DNA from: Gp6-AA40 sp035571515
GTDB lineage: Bacteria; Acidobacteriota; Vicinamibacteria; Vicinamibacterales; UBA2999
Reading direction: 5' to 3'
Assembly: GCA_035571515.1 (NCBI GenBank)
Contig: DATNCQ010000099.1
Span: 4,160 to 68,159, forward strand
Length of the DNA stretch: 64,000 nt
The position numbers were made by a program, and so were the translations under genes. Below, one piece after another: positions 1-10,000 of the stretch. Each line of letters starts with the position of its first letter. Position 1 is the stretch's first letter. Below the pieces are notes generated by a model. The model searched no databases, was not told where the DNA came from, and saw nothing but the letters and a program-made list of their open reading frames with translations.

Positions 1-2
1 AC

Positions 3-872
3 CAGATCCTCTGGACGCAGAACGAAACGCGCCTGATGCCGAATCCGCTGAAGCAGTTCCCGAGCTCCGCGGAGGCCGCCACCGTTGCGCGCGGCAAGTT
101 CCTGTTCACCGCCGAGGTGGACCACGGAGGCGCCGGCTGCGCCAGTTGCCACCACAACGGCAACAAGATCACCAACGGTGAGGTCGACGACACGTTCCAG
201 GACTTCAACATCCACGAACCTGGTGTCGTGTCAGACGCGACCGTCAGCAACGACGGCCCCTTCCTCCGGCTGAACAACCAGTACATCTTCAAGGAATTCG
301 CGCCACCGAGCGATTCCGGCGGCCGGCAGAACATCAGCAGCCGGAACACGAAACACCTGCGCGCGTTCTGGGACAGCGTCCCGCGGTGGCTCAATCACGG
401 CGCCGCGCACACCATCCGGGAGATCCTGCTCGCGCCGGACTCGCCGCTGCTCGCGCCGGGCGAACGCGGCTTCAACTTCCGCACGGTGCGCACCGATCAC
501 TCGCGCAGGGTGGCGCACGATTTCCTCGGCGGCCCGCCGATCGTGCTGCCGACCGACGTCCCGATCACCTTCGCCGACAGCAGTGGCCAGCTTGCGGGCG
601 ACGGCAAGGGTCCGATCTACGTCAGCCTCGACAGGCCGGTGCAGGTGTCACCGCCGGACGCGGCGTACCCCGAGGGACGGCTGCTCGTCGATCGGCTCGG
701 CTCCGACAACCTCGCGCCGCTCATCGTCGTCAATGGCGGCGTGCGGCAGATCAACCCCGTACTGGCCGCCAACAACATCGCGGTGATCAAGGACACGCAC
801 GGCAAGACGTCCCAGCTCACTTCGACGGACCTCGACGCGCTCGCGCTCTACCTCAACTCGCTGCAGAAGTAG
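3..872 (+). CDS. C-terminal part of a MauG/di-haem peroxidase-like c-type cytochrome (5' end outside window)
   Basis: The frame is open to the left edge, so this is the C-terminal ~290 residues of a longer protein; the ATG at 36 is probably internal. A single haem c site, C-A-S-C-H, is encoded near base 140. Downstream, a stretch reading R-N-T-K-H then P-R-W-L-N-H-G resembles the C-terminal domain of MauG/CcpA-type di-haem peroxidases, where a PSLRN-like segment precedes a DG(R/A)-T-L-E-E helix. The second haem would lie in the missing N-terminal half. It is likely periplasmic and involved in electron transfer or peroxide/organic oxidation. It ends 220 bases before a DUF6152 gene on the same strand, with repeat hairpins between them. 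Family assignment is moderate; the exact substrate cannot be given. Confidence 0.6.
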   Translation, partial: QILWTQNETRLMPNPLKQFPSSAEAATVARGKFLFTAEVDHGGAGCASCHHNGNKITNGEVDDTFQDFNIHEPGVVSDATVSNDGPFLRLNNQYIFKEFAPPSDSGGRQNISSRNTKHLRAFWDSVPRWLNHGAAHTIREILLAPDSPLLAPGERGFNFRTVRTDHSRRVAHDFLGGPPIVLPTDVPITFADSSGQLAGDGKGPIYVSLDRPVQVSPPDAAYPEGRLLVDRLGSDNLAPLIVVNGGVRQINPVLAANNIAVIKDTHGKTSQLTSTDLDALALYLNSLQK

Positions 873-950
873 TCACCTCGGCACGACCACCAACGCCTCC
901 CGGAGCGATCGACGACGATCGCCCCGGGGGCGGTTCGTACGGGTGGGCGA

Positions 951-1048
951 GGCGGACCTGCAGGTCCTCTACGTACTGTCGACAGGCGGACCTGAAGGTC
1001 CGCCTCTACGTACCGTCGCGGGGCGGACCTGAAGGTCCGCCTCTACGT
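951..1048. repeat. Three tandem copies of the GGCGGACC hairpin element
   Basis: Copies lie at 951-974 (right arm shortened), 985-1011 and 1022-1048. Each full copy is an 8-base arm GGCGGACC, loop TGAA and the complementary arm GGTCCGCC, followed by TCTACGT. The same element with altered stems recurs at 3923, 25021, 33454, 41456, 50035, 54568, 54640 and 63004. It sits between the cytochrome and DUF6152 genes and could terminate or attenuate transcription. A -10-like TATACT follows at 1061-1066. Confidence 0.9.
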
Positions 1049-1060
1049 CGGTCAGGGTGC

Positions 1061-1066
1061 TATACT
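1061..1066 (+). promoter_or_regulatory. Candidate -10 box upstream of the DUF6152 gene at 1096
   Basis: TATACT matches the sigma-70 -10 consensus and lies 29 bases before the ATG. No convincing -35 was found, because the hairpin repeat occupies that region. The call rests on the hexamer and position only. Confidence 0.35.
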
Positions 1067-1095
1067 CCGTCTCTCATCGATAGGGGACAGAGCCG

Positions 1096-1515
1096 ATGAA
1101 CACGATATCGAAGGCCGCACTGGCCGCCTTCTCGCTCGCGCTGCTGGCGGTGCCGGCAGCCGCGCACCATTCGCTGACCGCCGAATTCAATCCCGATACG
1201 ACGGTCACCATGAAGGGTGTGATGACGAGCATCGAGTGGATCAACCCTCACATCTATATCTACTTCGATGTCGTCGACAAGGACGGCAAGAAGTCGCAGT
1301 TCGCCGTCGAGACGTTTCCACCGAACCACATGCGGTCCCGCTACGGCCTGACCAAGCAGGTGCTGTCCGCCGACTTCGACAAGAAAGAGATGATGGTCGT
1401 CGAGGTGAACCCGGCGAAGAACGGCAAGGCGGTGGGATGGCTGACGAAGCTGACCTATCCCGATGGGCATTTCATCAAGCTGACGGCCGAACCAGGCAGC
1501 CCGGAAGCCAGATGA
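1096..1515 (+). CDS. Exported DUF6152-type protein with predicted N-terminal His-His
   Basis: This 139-residue protein has a Sec signal peptide ending A-A-A before His24-His25-Ser, so cleavage would expose histidine as the first mature residue. A conserved N-P-H follows at 50-52 in a short beta-rich domain. I recognise the family as DUF6152, common in Acidobacteria and without assigned function. Seven further paralogues are in this window (25913, 26395, 29025, 36699, 44934, 47478, 53576). The start is supported by a purine-rich AGGGGACAG upstream. It leads a run of co-directional genes: 12 bases later a GDTLVV-type exported protein, then DUF6644-like proteins and a TonB receptor. Function is unknown; a periplasmic metal- or ligand-binding role is inference. 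Confidence 0.8.
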   Translation: MNTISKAALAAFSLALLAVPAAAHHSLTAEFNPDTTVTMKGVMTSIEWINPHIYIYFDVVDKDGKKSQFAVETFPPNHMRSRYGLTKQVLSADFDKKEMMVVEVNPAKNGKAVGWLTKLTYPDGHFIKLTAEPGSPEAR

Positions 1516-1527
1516 GGAGGCTCGGCA

Positions 1528-2355
1528 ATGCGTAGCAGAGTGACGACAGTTGCGGTTATCAGCGCGGGAATCGTGTGCCTCTCGCTCGTGCTCGTCGGCG
1601 CGCAGGCAGGCGCACAGGGCAAGCAGGACGGCGCGCGCGCGGCCACGGCTTCAGTGGCGACACCGAAGCTGCCCGACGGCCACCCGGATCTGAACGGGCA
1701 GTGGTATCACCGGATTGGTCCGCCGGTTCCGCAGCTCAAGCCCGGCCAGTCGTACGACGCGGCGATTGCCAAGCCGATCGGCATCGCCCAGTTCAACCCG
1801 GGCCGGCCGGCGTACAAGCCCGAGTTCCTCGCCAAGGTCAAGGACCTCGACACGCGGCAGGTGAAGACCGATCCGGCGTGGTACTGTCAGCCGCCCGGCG
1901 TGCCGCGCATCGGCCCACCGCAGAAGATCGTGCAGACCGCGAAGGAACTGGTGTTCCTCTACGACGATCTGAACGGCAACTTCTTCCGCGTCGTGCGGAT
2001 GAACGCCGCCCATCGCACCGACATCGAGGCGTCGGCGCACGGCGACTCGGTCGGCCGCTGGGAAGGTGACACGCTGGTCGTCGACGTCACCAATCTCGAC
2101 GAGACCACCTGGCTGTCCGACAACGGCCTCTTCCACAGCGACAAGACGCATGTCATCGAGCGCCTTCGCCGCGAGGGCGACACGATGCACTACGACGTCA
2201 CCGTGGAAGATCCAGTGGTGTTCTCGGAGCCGTGGAAGCAGCGCTCGCGCGACCTGAAGCTGATGAAGGACTACGAGATCGAGGAGGCGCCGTACTGCTC
2301 GGAGCGCGATGCCTCGGACCTTCAGGACCTCTCGCACCACGGAAACCTGCGCTAG
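1528..2355 (+). CDS. Exported protein of the PDLxGxW/RWxGDTLVV family
   Basis: The 275-residue product has a signal peptide ending near A-Q-A-G-A-Q. The mature part begins with L-P-D-G-H-P-D-L-N-G-Q-W and carries G-R-W-E-G-D-T-L-V-V around residue 180, then H-S-D and V-E-D-P. The protein at 29653 shares all these blocks, and that at 46514 shares the GDTLVV block. I know no biochemical function. A small beta-barrel with a lipocalin-like G-x-W start is possible but unproven. It is probably translated with the upstream DUF6152 gene (12-base gap, AGGAGG upstream). The same DUF6152 plus GxW-protein pairing recurs elsewhere in the window, suggesting that the two act together in the periplasm. Confidence 0.7.
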   Translation: MRSRVTTVAVISAGIVCLSLVLVGAQAGAQGKQDGARAATASVATPKLPDGHPDLNGQWYHRIGPPVPQLKPGQSYDAAIAKPIGIAQFNPGRPAYKPEFLAKVKDLDTRQVKTDPAWYCQPPGVPRIGPPQKIVQTAKELVFLYDDLNGNFFRVVRMNAAHRTDIEASAHGDSVGRWEGDTLVVDVTNLDETTWLSDNGLFHSDKTHVIERLRREGDTMHYDVTVEDPVVFSEPWKQRSRDLKLMKDYEIEEAPYCSERDASDLQDLSHHGNLR

Positions 2356-2357
2356 CG

Positions 2358-2430
2358 AACTCCCACTTACCAACTCCCAATTCCCAAACCCGACGCTTCG
2401 GTTGGGCGTTGGGAGTTGGGAGTTGGGGTT
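2358..2430. repeat. Hairpin with ~7-bp tandem-repeat arms (CAACTCC family)
   Basis: The left arm is a run of degenerate 7-mers around CAACTCC/AATTCCC. The right arm is the complementary run GTTGGGA repeated about four times, with a TTCG-like turn at 2397-2400. It begins two bases after the stop codon of the upstream gene and ends just before the next start. It has the same architecture as hairpins at 11179, 16229, 36577, 55947 and 60289 but a different sequence. Confidence 0.85.
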
Positions 2431-2437
2431 TATCGCG

Positions 2438-2947
2438 GTGCCCGCCCCCCAATTCCTCAACACGCTCGAGCGCACCGGCCTGAGCACCTGGATCCGTGAG
2501 TCGGAGTCGGCGTTCGCGTACTACTTCGTCCTCGTCATCCACAACATCGGCCTGGCACTCCTCGTCGGCGCCTGTGGCGTGCTGGGCGCCCGCCTCCTCG
2601 GGTTCGTGCCGGAGCTGCCGGTCGCACCACTGCGGCGTTTCTTTCCCATCGTCTGGGCCGGCTTCTGGCTCAACGTCGTTTCGGGCGTCTTCCTCCTGAT
2701 CGCGTACCCGACGAAAGCGCTGACGAACCCGCTCTTCTACATCAAGCTCGTGCTCATCGTGCTGGGCGTCGTGGCGCTCAGACGAATCGAGCGGCAGCTC
2801 TCGCGTGATGGAGCAGCGCGCGAGGCCACGCCGCGGGTGACACGTTCGCTCGCGCTGTGGATGCTCGGCGCGTGGCTCGGGGTCCTGACCGCCGGCCGCG
2901 CCCTTGCCTACACGGCCAGCTATATCCTCTACGGCAAGGGCACGTGA
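2438..2947 (+). CDS. DUF6644-like four-helix membrane protein
   Basis: This protein has 169 residues from a GTG start chosen because the hairpin repeat ends at 2430. Four hydrophobic segments are visible, around residues 30-55, 68-92, 98-115 and 135-155. The first contains I-H-N-I-G-L-A, similar to the H-x-L-G-L helix of proteins encoded at 48059 and 48632. I assign it to the DUF6644-like family found in Acidobacteria. A conserved His in helix 1 and a C-terminal G-R-A-x-A-Y motif are shared. It overlaps the next gene by four bases (GTGA), implying translational coupling. Function is unknown; haem or quinone binding by the conserved histidine is speculation. Confidence 0.6.
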   Translation: MPAPQFLNTLERTGLSTWIRESESAFAYYFVLVIHNIGLALLVGACGVLGARLLGFVPELPVAPLRRFFPIVWAGFWLNVVSGVFLLIAYPTKALTNPLFYIKLVLIVLGVVALRRIERQLSRDGAAREATPRVTRSLALWMLGAWLGVLTAGRALAYTASYILYGKGT

Positions 2948-3921
2948 GCTTCGACTTCGATCACCTGCACCTGCTGCTCAACCACGTGCCGATCATCGGC
3001 TTCTTCGTGGGCGCCGGGCTGTTCGTGGCCTCGTTCACGGGGAGCAACGACGATCTCCGCCGCAGCTCGCTGATCATCTTCGCGGCGGTCGCCCTTCTCA
3101 CCATTCCGACGTTCGTCAGCGGCGTCGGCGCCGATCGATCGATCGCGCGCGAGCCCGGCGTGTCCGACCTGCTCGTGAAGCGGCACGAAGGCGCGGCGAT
3201 GCTGGGACTCTGGTGCGTGGAAGCGACGGGCGCCGCGGCGCTGATGGCGCTCTGGCACTCACGACGGCCGGGAGGCGCCTCGCGCAGGCATCTCGCCGCG
3301 GTCATGCTGCTGGCGATCGTGGCCGCCATCCTGATGGGAAGAACGGGCAACACCGGCGGCGACATCAGGCATCCGCAGCCGGGCGTAGCGGCTGGCGCAG
3401 CCATCGCGGAGGGACCGGTCGGATCGCTCATTCACGTGTTCGAACCGTCTCCCGACGGCTTCACGGATTTGATGGTCGTGAACAAGTGGTGGTGGGCCGC
3501 GATGATGGTGCTGCACTTCGTCGGCCTCTCGCTCATCATCGGCGTGGTCGGCGCGATCAACCTGCGCATCCTCGGTTTCGCGAAGGAGCTGCCGGTTGGG
3601 CCCCTCCATCGATTGCTTCCGCTCGCGATGGCCGGCCTCGGCATCAACGTCGTCACGGGCATGCTGGCGTTCATCGGCATGCCCGCCTACTACGCGGCCG
3701 ACATCGCCTTCTGGTTCAAGCTCGGGGCGCTGATGCTGCTGGGCCTCAACGTTGCGGTCTTCTATCTCACCGGCATCTTCCATCGGGTCGAGCACCTGGG
3801 TCCGGGTGACGATGCGGCGATCTCAGCGAAGATCGTCGCCGCAAGCTCGCTGGTGCTCTGGTTCGCCGTCATCATCAGCGGCCGCTACATCCAGCATTTC
3901 GAAGACTCGCTCCGCTTTTGA
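2944..3921 (+). CDS. Two-domain membrane protein: DUF2231-like N half plus DUF6644-like C half
   Basis: The GTG start at 2944 overlaps the preceding stop. The 325-residue product has about eight hydrophobic segments. The N half opens with H-L-H-L-L-L-N-H-V-P-I-I-G and resembles DUF2231-type four-helix proteins. The C half (from about residue 180) contains V-L-H-F-V-G-L-S and G-A-I-N-L-R-I-L-G and ends I-I-S-G-R-Y-I-Q, mirroring the upstream 169-residue protein. It therefore looks like a fusion of two small histidine-containing membrane domains. It lies between the DUF6152/GDTLVV genes and a TonB receptor and may be an inner-membrane partner, possibly redox, of those exported proteins. The function is inferred only from context. 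Confidence 0.6.
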   Translation: MSFDFDHLHLLLNHVPIIGFFVGAGLFVASFTGSNDDLRRSSLIIFAAVALLTIPTFVSGVGADRSIAREPGVSDLLVKRHEGAAMLGLWCVEATGAAALMALWHSRRPGGASRRHLAAVMLLAIVAAILMGRTGNTGGDIRHPQPGVAAGAAIAEGPVGSLIHVFEPSPDGFTDLMVVNKWWWAAMMVLHFVGLSLIIGVVGAINLRILGFAKELPVGPLHRLLPLAMAGLGINVVTGMLAFIGMPAYYAADIAFWFKLGALMLLGLNVAVFYLTGIFHRVEHLGPGDDAAISAKIVAASSLVLWFAVIISGRYIQHFEDSLRF

Positions 3922-3922
3922 A

Positions 3923-3971
3923 GGCGGACCTAAAGGTCCGCCTCTACGTGCGTGAAGGTCCGCCTCTACGT
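3923..3971. repeat. GGCGGACC hairpin plus a half copy
   Basis: A full element (loop TAAA) lies at 3923-3949, starting one base after the stop codon. It is followed by a half element (3950-3971) keeping only the right arm and CTCTACGT. A TATAAG -10-like box follows at 3989-3994, ahead of the TonB receptor gene. Confidence 0.9.
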
Positions 3972-4020
3972 GGAACTTCTGACCGTGATATAAGGGCCCC
4001 CATTCCGAGGTGAGGCTGCC

Positions 4021-7000
4021 ATGACCAGTTCGAGAGTCGTTGGTATCGGTCTGATCGTTCTTGCGTACACGCTGCTCATGCCGCGACCGGCGCTGGCGCA
4101 GCAGACGAGCGCGATTGCCGGCATCGTGCGCGACGCATCGGGTGGCATTCTCCCCGGCGTCACGGTTGAAGCCGCGAGTCCCGCGCTGATCGAGCGGGTG
4201 CGCACCGTGGTGACCGACGATCAAGGCCGCTACAACATCGTCGACCTCCGGCCCGGCACCTATGCAGTCACGTTCACGCTGACCGGTTTCGGCACGCTCA
4301 AGCGCGAAGGCATCCAGCTGACGTCAGGATTCACGGCGGCGGTCAATGCCGACCTGTCGGTGGGAGAGCTGCAGGAGACGGTGACGGTCAGCGGCGCCAG
4401 CCCGCTCGTCGATACGCAGAACGTGCGCAAGCAGACGCTGATCACCAGTGACCTGCTCGACGCGCTGCCGACGAGCACGAAGAACTGGGCGACCATCGTC
4501 GAAGTCACGCCGGGATTCTCGGGCTCGTTCGCCGACGTCGCCGGGCAGCTGAATCAGAACATCGGCAATGCCTATCACGGTAAGACCGGGACGAAGCGGC
4601 AGTTCGACGGCATGTCCATCGATCACGCGAGCGGCAACGTCGGCTACCTCGTGAACTCGGCGATGGTGCAGGAAATCTCGCTGCAGAGCAGCGGCATCTC
4701 CGCGGAAAGCAACGCCGACGGCTCGGTGGTCAACATGATCCCGAAAGAGGGGAGCAACGGCTATGCGGGAACGCTGTCGGGCCTGTACACGAGCGACCGG
4801 TTCGAGTCCTCGAACCTGAACGACGACCTGCGGTCGCGGGGCCTCACCACGATCAGCAAAATCCTGAAGATTTACGACACGGGCGTGACGCTCGGCGGAC
4901 CGATCAGGAAGGACAAGCTGTGGTTCTTCGCGTCGTTCCGCGAGTGGGGCAACCAGCACCTGATGGCCGGCAATTTCTGGAACAAGACGCAGGGGACGCC
5001 GTTCTACACGCCTGATCTCTCGCACCCGGCAGACCGCGCGCAATGGTACGAATCGAAGGCCGCCCGCATCACGTGGCAGGCGGCGCAGAAGCACAAGTTC
5101 AACTTCTTCGCCGACGTCGCGGACGACTGCCTCTGCCGCGCCATCGGCGCGCTCGGCAGCGCGCCGGAAGCCGGCATCGCGTTCCATTTCCGCCCCGCCG
5201 GCCTGTATCAGGCCGACTGGAGCGCGCCGCTCACCCCGAAGCTGCTCTTCGAGGCGGGCGGCTCGCTGACGATCACGCACTGGCCGACGTTCCTCAATCC
5301 CGGCGTCCAGCCGTCGCACATCTCGATTCTCGAGCTATCGAACAACTTCCGCTACAACGCGGCCGCGACCTACGCATCGAAGCGCGCAACCGATCGCGGC
5401 GCGCAGCGGTTCTCGATCTCGTACGTCACCGGTTCCCACGCCTACAAGTTCGGCACGCAGATCGAAGAGGCCGTGTCCGACGTCGTCACCTACGTGCAGG
5501 GAGACGTGAACTATTCGTTCCGCAACGGTGTCCCCACGTCGATCACCCAGTACGCGACACCGTATCGCGCCATCGATCGCACGAGGGCCGACATGGGCGT
5601 GTACTTCCAGGATCAGTGGGCGATGCGGCGGCTCACGCTCAATTACGGCGCGCGGTTCGACTACTTCAACGGCCACGTCGATGCGAACCACCTCGCGGCG
5701 CCCGCGTCCGGCTGGGTCCCCGCACGCGACTTCGGCGCGGTGTCCGGCGTGCCGGCGTGGAAGGACTTCAACCCGCGCTTCGGCGCCTCGTACGATCTGT
5801 TCGGCAACGGCAGGACGGCGCTGAAGGCGTCGATCGGCCGCTACGTGGCCAAGACGGGCACCGCGGTCGCCGGCGCCAACAACCCGGTGACGACATCGGT
5901 CAACAGCATCACGCGCACGTGGGGCGACGCGAACGGCAATTACGTCCCGGACTGCGACCTGAGGAACCGCGCGGCCAACGGTGAATGCGGGCCGATGTCG
6001 GATGCGAACTTCGGCGGGCTCAGCCCGACGACGCACTGGGCGGACGACGTGCTGCGCGGCTGGGGCGTCCGCAACTCGAACTGGGACTTCGGATCGGAAA
6101 TCCAGCACGAGCTGCGCGACGGCGTCTCGGTGAGCGCGGGCTATTACCGCAACTGGTACGGCAACTTCACCGCGACCGACAACCTGCTCCGGGCACCGGG
6201 CGATTTCAACTCCTACTGCGTGACGGCGCCGCTCAATACGAACCTGCCCGGCGGAGGCGGCTACCAGGTCTGCGGCATGTCCGACGTGTCGGTCGCGAAG
6301 TTCACGCAGGCCGACAACCTGGTGACGCAGTCCGCCAATTACGGCAAGCAGCAGCAGGTCAACAACTTCTTCAACGTCGGCATCAATACCCGGCTGCGAT
6401 CGGGCGCCTCGTTCGGCGGCGGCATCGACACCGGACGCACCATGACCGACAACTGCTTCGTCGTCGATGCGCCTGGCATCGCGGCAGGGTCGGTGACGGC
6501 GCCGCAGACGGCGACGACGGTGAGCGGCATCTCCAACGCGGCGCCGACGACGCCGCAGACGGCGACGACCATCGACGGCCGCAAGCTCTGTCACGTCGTC
6601 ACGCCGTTCCGGGGGCAGACGCAGTTGAAGCTGAACGGCGCCATTCCACTGCCGTACGCGTTCGTCGTCAGCGGCATCTGGCAGGACATCTCGGGGCCGA
6701 ACATCGTCGCCGCCTACGCGGCCAGCAACGCCGAGATTTCGCGCTCGCTCGGGCGCGACCTCGGCGCGTGCGGCGGCCGGACGCCGTGCACTGCGACGGC
6801 GACGGTGCCGCTCGTGATGCCGGGCACGATGTACGACCATCGCATCCGGCGGCTGGACGTTCGCGTCACCAAGCAGGTGCGGCTGACGCCGCGGCTGCGG
6901 ATGCAGGGCAACCTGGACGTCTACAACGTGTTCAACGGCGGCAGCGCGGTGCAGATCAACAACGCGTTCGGGCCGCAGTGGCGGCAGCCGACCGAGGTGC

Positions 7001-7044
7001 AGGACCCGCGCATCCTGCAGTTCAGCGCGCAGCTGAATTTCTGA
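4021..7044 (+). CDS. TonB-dependent receptor with carboxypeptidase-regulatory-like domain (Oar-like, subfamily A)
   Basis: This 1007-residue outer-membrane receptor has a signal peptide (about 1-26, ending A-L-A-Q). A CarboxypepD_reg-like beta-sandwich follows (about 30-115, with I-A-G-I-V-R-D-A-S-G and L-P-G-V-T-V-E), then a plug (about 120-235) and a beta-barrel ending in Phe. It should import a bulky substrate with TonB energy. Closest relatives in the window are at 30482 and 33565; all three share the N-terminal S-P-A-L-I-E motif. The barrel is unusually rich in cysteine: C370/C372, C645/C656, C733/C751, C812/C857 and C917/C923, and paralogues lose these only as pairs. A GAGG ribosome site precedes the ATG. 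No TonB/ExbB genes are nearby, so the substrate is unknown. Confidence 0.9.
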   Translation: MTSSRVVGIGLIVLAYTLLMPRPALAQQTSAIAGIVRDASGGILPGVTVEAASPALIERVRTVVTDDQGRYNIVDLRPGTYAVTFTLTGFGTLKREGIQLTSGFTAAVNADLSVGELQETVTVSGASPLVDTQNVRKQTLITSDLLDALPTSTKNWATIVEVTPGFSGSFADVAGQLNQNIGNAYHGKTGTKRQFDGMSIDHASGNVGYLVNSAMVQEISLQSSGISAESNADGSVVNMIPKEGSNGYAGTLSGLYTSDRFESSNLNDDLRSRGLTTISKILKIYDTGVTLGGPIRKDKLWFFASFREWGNQHLMAGNFWNKTQGTPFYTPDLSHPADRAQWYESKAARITWQAAQKHKFNFFADVADDCLCRAIGALGSAPEAGIAFHFRPAGLYQADWSAPLTPKLLFEAGGSLTITHWPTFLNPGVQPSHISILELSNNFRYNAAATYASKRATDRGAQRFSISYVTGSHAYKFGTQIEEAVSDVVTYVQGDVNYSFRNGVPTSITQYATPYRAIDRTRADMGVYFQDQWAMRRLTLNYGARFDYFNGHVDANHLAAPASGWVPARDFGAVSGVPAWKDFNPRFGASYDLFGNGRTALKASIGRYVAKTGTAVAGANNPVTTSVNSITRTWGDANGNYVPDCDLRNRAANGECGPMSDANFGGLSPTTHWADDVLRGWGVRNSNWDFGSEIQHELRDGVSVSAGYYRNWYGNFTATDNLLRAPGDFNSYCVTAPLNTNLPGGGGYQVCGMSDVSVAKFTQADNLVTQSANYGKQQQVNNFFNVGINTRLRSGASFGGGIDTGRTMTDNCFVVDAPGIAAGSVTAPQTATTVSGISNAAPTTPQTATTIDGRKLCHVVTPFRGQTQLKLNGAIPLPYAFVVSGIWQDISGPNIVAAYAASNAEISRSLGRDLGACGGRTPCTATATVPLVMPGTMYDHRIRRLDVRVTKQVRLTPRLRMQGNLDVYNVFNGGSAVQINNAFGPQWRQPTEVQDPRILQFSAQLNF

Positions 7045-7092
7045 CGCTCACGACATGCCGGGGCTGGCTGTCACGTCGGCCCCGGCGTATCT

Positions 7093-10000
7093 TCAGAACC
7101 CGTACTTCACGCCGAACTGCATGATTCGGGGCGTACCCTCCATTGATGTAATCCGTCCGAACGCGCCCGAGCTGAAGTTCGTGTGCGTCCGGTCGCCGCC
7201 CTGCGCCAGCGTGGGCGGTCCCCAGTTGAACGTGTTGAGCAGGTTGAATGTCTCCGCGCGGAGCTCCAGCTTGCGCGTGGCGCCGAAGCCGATCAGCCGC
7301 GAGACCGCCAGGTCGATCGACCAGTAACCCGGGGCGCGCAGGCTGTTACGCTGGAAGTTCCCCAGCGTGCCGAGCGCGGGCAGCGCGAACGCAGCCGGGT
7401 TCAGCCAGTCATTCGGAGTCTGCTTGCTGCCGTAAGGATTGTCGAGCACCTGGTTGACACGCTGATTCTGAATGCCGCTGAGCGAGCGGTCCTGTCCGGC
7501 GATGACGTTGACCGGCCGCCCCGATCGCGCGGTGAGGATGCCGGACACGCGCCAGTCAGAGAGCACGGCGTTCGCCAACCCGCCGGCGCGCTGCGGCGCT
7601 TGCGCACCGGCGAGGAAGACGCCGATGTGCCGTCGGTCCTGATCGCAGTAGCCGCGATCGAATTCCGGGTGCGCCGGATCCGTGTAGCCGTTGGCAATCT
7701 GCGGGAACCCGCCGGTCTGGAACGACGGATCGCCGAAGCAGCGCGACACCGTGTAGTTGCCGCTCATGCTCAGTCCGGCCGCCGCGCGACGCTGGAACGA
7801 CAGCTTCAGGCCGCGGTAGTTCTGAATCCCGATATCCGAGTGCAGGTCGAGGTTTCCGATGAGCGCCGCCGCAGCCGGATTTTCACCGGACAGTGTGAAC
7901 ACCCGTCGGGCATTGAGATTCGCCGGGTTGCTGCAGGTCGGATAGGAGACGCCCTGCAGCGTGCACGGACCGAGGCCGAGGAACACGCCCGGATTGACCG
8001 CCACCTGATTCCAGAGGCGATCGGTGTGGCTGCCGAGATACGTCGCGGCGACCTGCCACACAGCCCCGAGCTGCCGTTCGACCGTGACGTTCCACTGCTG
8101 GATGCGCGGCGAGTTGATGTCAGGGTCGATGGCGCCGTAGGCTCCGAACGGCAAATAGCGCGTATCGCGATTGGTCGCGATCGGATGCGGATCGCCGCCG
8201 AGATGCGCGTACGGGCGGTCGAAGCCGCCGGGCGGATCCTGGATGATCGAGCGGTTGCCGAACGGCGGCGAGTTGGCGTTGATGAGCATATATTCCGCGT
8301 TCGGGAAGTCGTAGGTCAGCCCGTAGGAGGCGCGCACCGCCGTGCGGCCGTCGCCCGAGACATCCCAGCCAAGCCCGACGCGCGGCGAAAAGTTCAGCCA
8401 CTGCGTGTGGACGCCTCGCCGGCCCGACGTGGCGAATCCCTCGTCGCCCGGGTAGACCAGGCCCGCCGGCGCGTTGACGAACACCTTGCTTCTCACGTTG
8501 TTCTGGAAGTTCTCCGGGATGAAGTTGTACACGGCGCCATTCAGGACGCTCTGGCCGAAGTACGGCTCCCAACGCAGACCACCGTTGATGGTGACGTGAC
8601 GGCCCACCCGCCACGTGTCCTGACCGTAATAGCCCATGTACCACTGGTCCATCGGCAGGATGGCGGGTCCGCCGTGTTCGAGCCTCCCGACCCTGCCGAG
8701 GAGCAGGTCGCTCAATCCGCGCCCGGTCGCGTCGCCGGTGAACTGCCAGACGCCGCCGGAGCGCGCGTGCGATTGAAAGTAGTAGCGCCAGTAGGCCACG
8801 TTGCCGCCGAAGGAGAGCTGGTGATCGCCGCGCACGATCGTCAGGTCGTCGCTGACCTGCGACGCGTTGGTCACGAAACGGCTCGGACCGGGGTTTTCGG
8901 CGAAGAACCCTCCCTGGACTTCGATCCACATGACGTCGGGTTGATAGGCGTAGGCGTCGATGCCGAGGTCATGCGGCTCGAACGTGGCCGGCGCCAGGCG
9001 GCTGACGGCGGATCGATTGAACGCGAACCTGAGCGAGTGGACAGTGTTGGGCCCGAAGACACGCGTGTCGCCGACGGCCAGCGACTGCGCCAGCGCGTCG
9101 GACCCGAGCAGCCCGGCTTTGCTCGCCGAGTCGTAGAGCGACAGGATCGTGTCTCCCTCGCGCATGGGAATCGGCGCGGTGAAGGTTGTCGCCATGTAGC
9201 GTCCGAAGATCGTGTCGTCCTTCGTCCGCTGGTAGTCGATCCGGCCGATGGACTGTATCTGGTTGCTGTCGTTCCGCAACGTGTACGTCATCTGGCCGCA
9301 CGGATCGGTCGTGGTCGGCAGATACTTCAGGAGGTTGAGTGCCGCCGGACTGAATCGCGCGGGATCGATTCGGTTGTCCGCGAATCCACCGCGCAGCGTG
9401 ATCTGCTGCCCGCCGTTGCATGCGGGCGAGGCGAACGCCGTGAAGTCGCCCGCCAGCATGGCCGGTGTCGGCACCCACGCAATGTTTGCCGCCGGCTGCT
9501 GCCGAACCGTCGTGCCCTGGTAGGCCCCGAAGAAGAAGAGCCTGTTCTGCACGACCGGACCGCCGAACGTACCGCCGAACTGATTGCGCTGCAACCCGTC
9601 GTCGACGTGCTTGCCGTCCGGTCCAATTTGCGCGAATGGATCGGTCGAGTTGAAGCGGTGATCGCGGAGGAACTCGAACGCGTTGCCGCTGAAGCGATTG
9701 CTGCCCGACTTCGTCACGGCGCTCACCGCCGCGCCCGAGTGCATACCGTTCTGGGCGTTGAGCCCGCTCGTCGCGACGCTGAACTCCTGCAGCGCGTCAG
9801 GGAACGGGAACGGCAGATTGAGGTTGTCCTGCGGGTTGTTGTGCATGGCGCCGTCGAGGAGGTACGCCACGCCGTACGGTAGGCCGCCAGCCACCGAGAT
9901 CCCCAAGCCGCCCGGCACCGCCCGGTTGGGCGCCGTCCCCGTCTGCACGGCCGCGCCCGAGACGACGACGAGCTCCGCCGCGTTTCGTCCATTGAGCGGC

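Noticed and set aside
951..1048. Three repeats spaced 34-37 bases apart look like a short CRISPR array
   Set aside because: Each repeat is a self-contained palindrome, spacers are very short, other copies are scattered singly, and no cas gene is near.
5335..6840. Long open frame (501 codons) on the minus strand inside the TonB receptor gene
   Set aside because: Composition is Arg/Val/Ala-rich nonsense typical of high-GC antisense shadows, with no signal peptide or motif. Many similar frames inside other genes were dropped for the same reason.
7183..9882. 899-codon plus-strand frame inside the receptor at 7093
   Set aside because: It is the antisense shadow of a receptor with clear signal peptide, plug and barrel; the predicted product has no recognisable domain.
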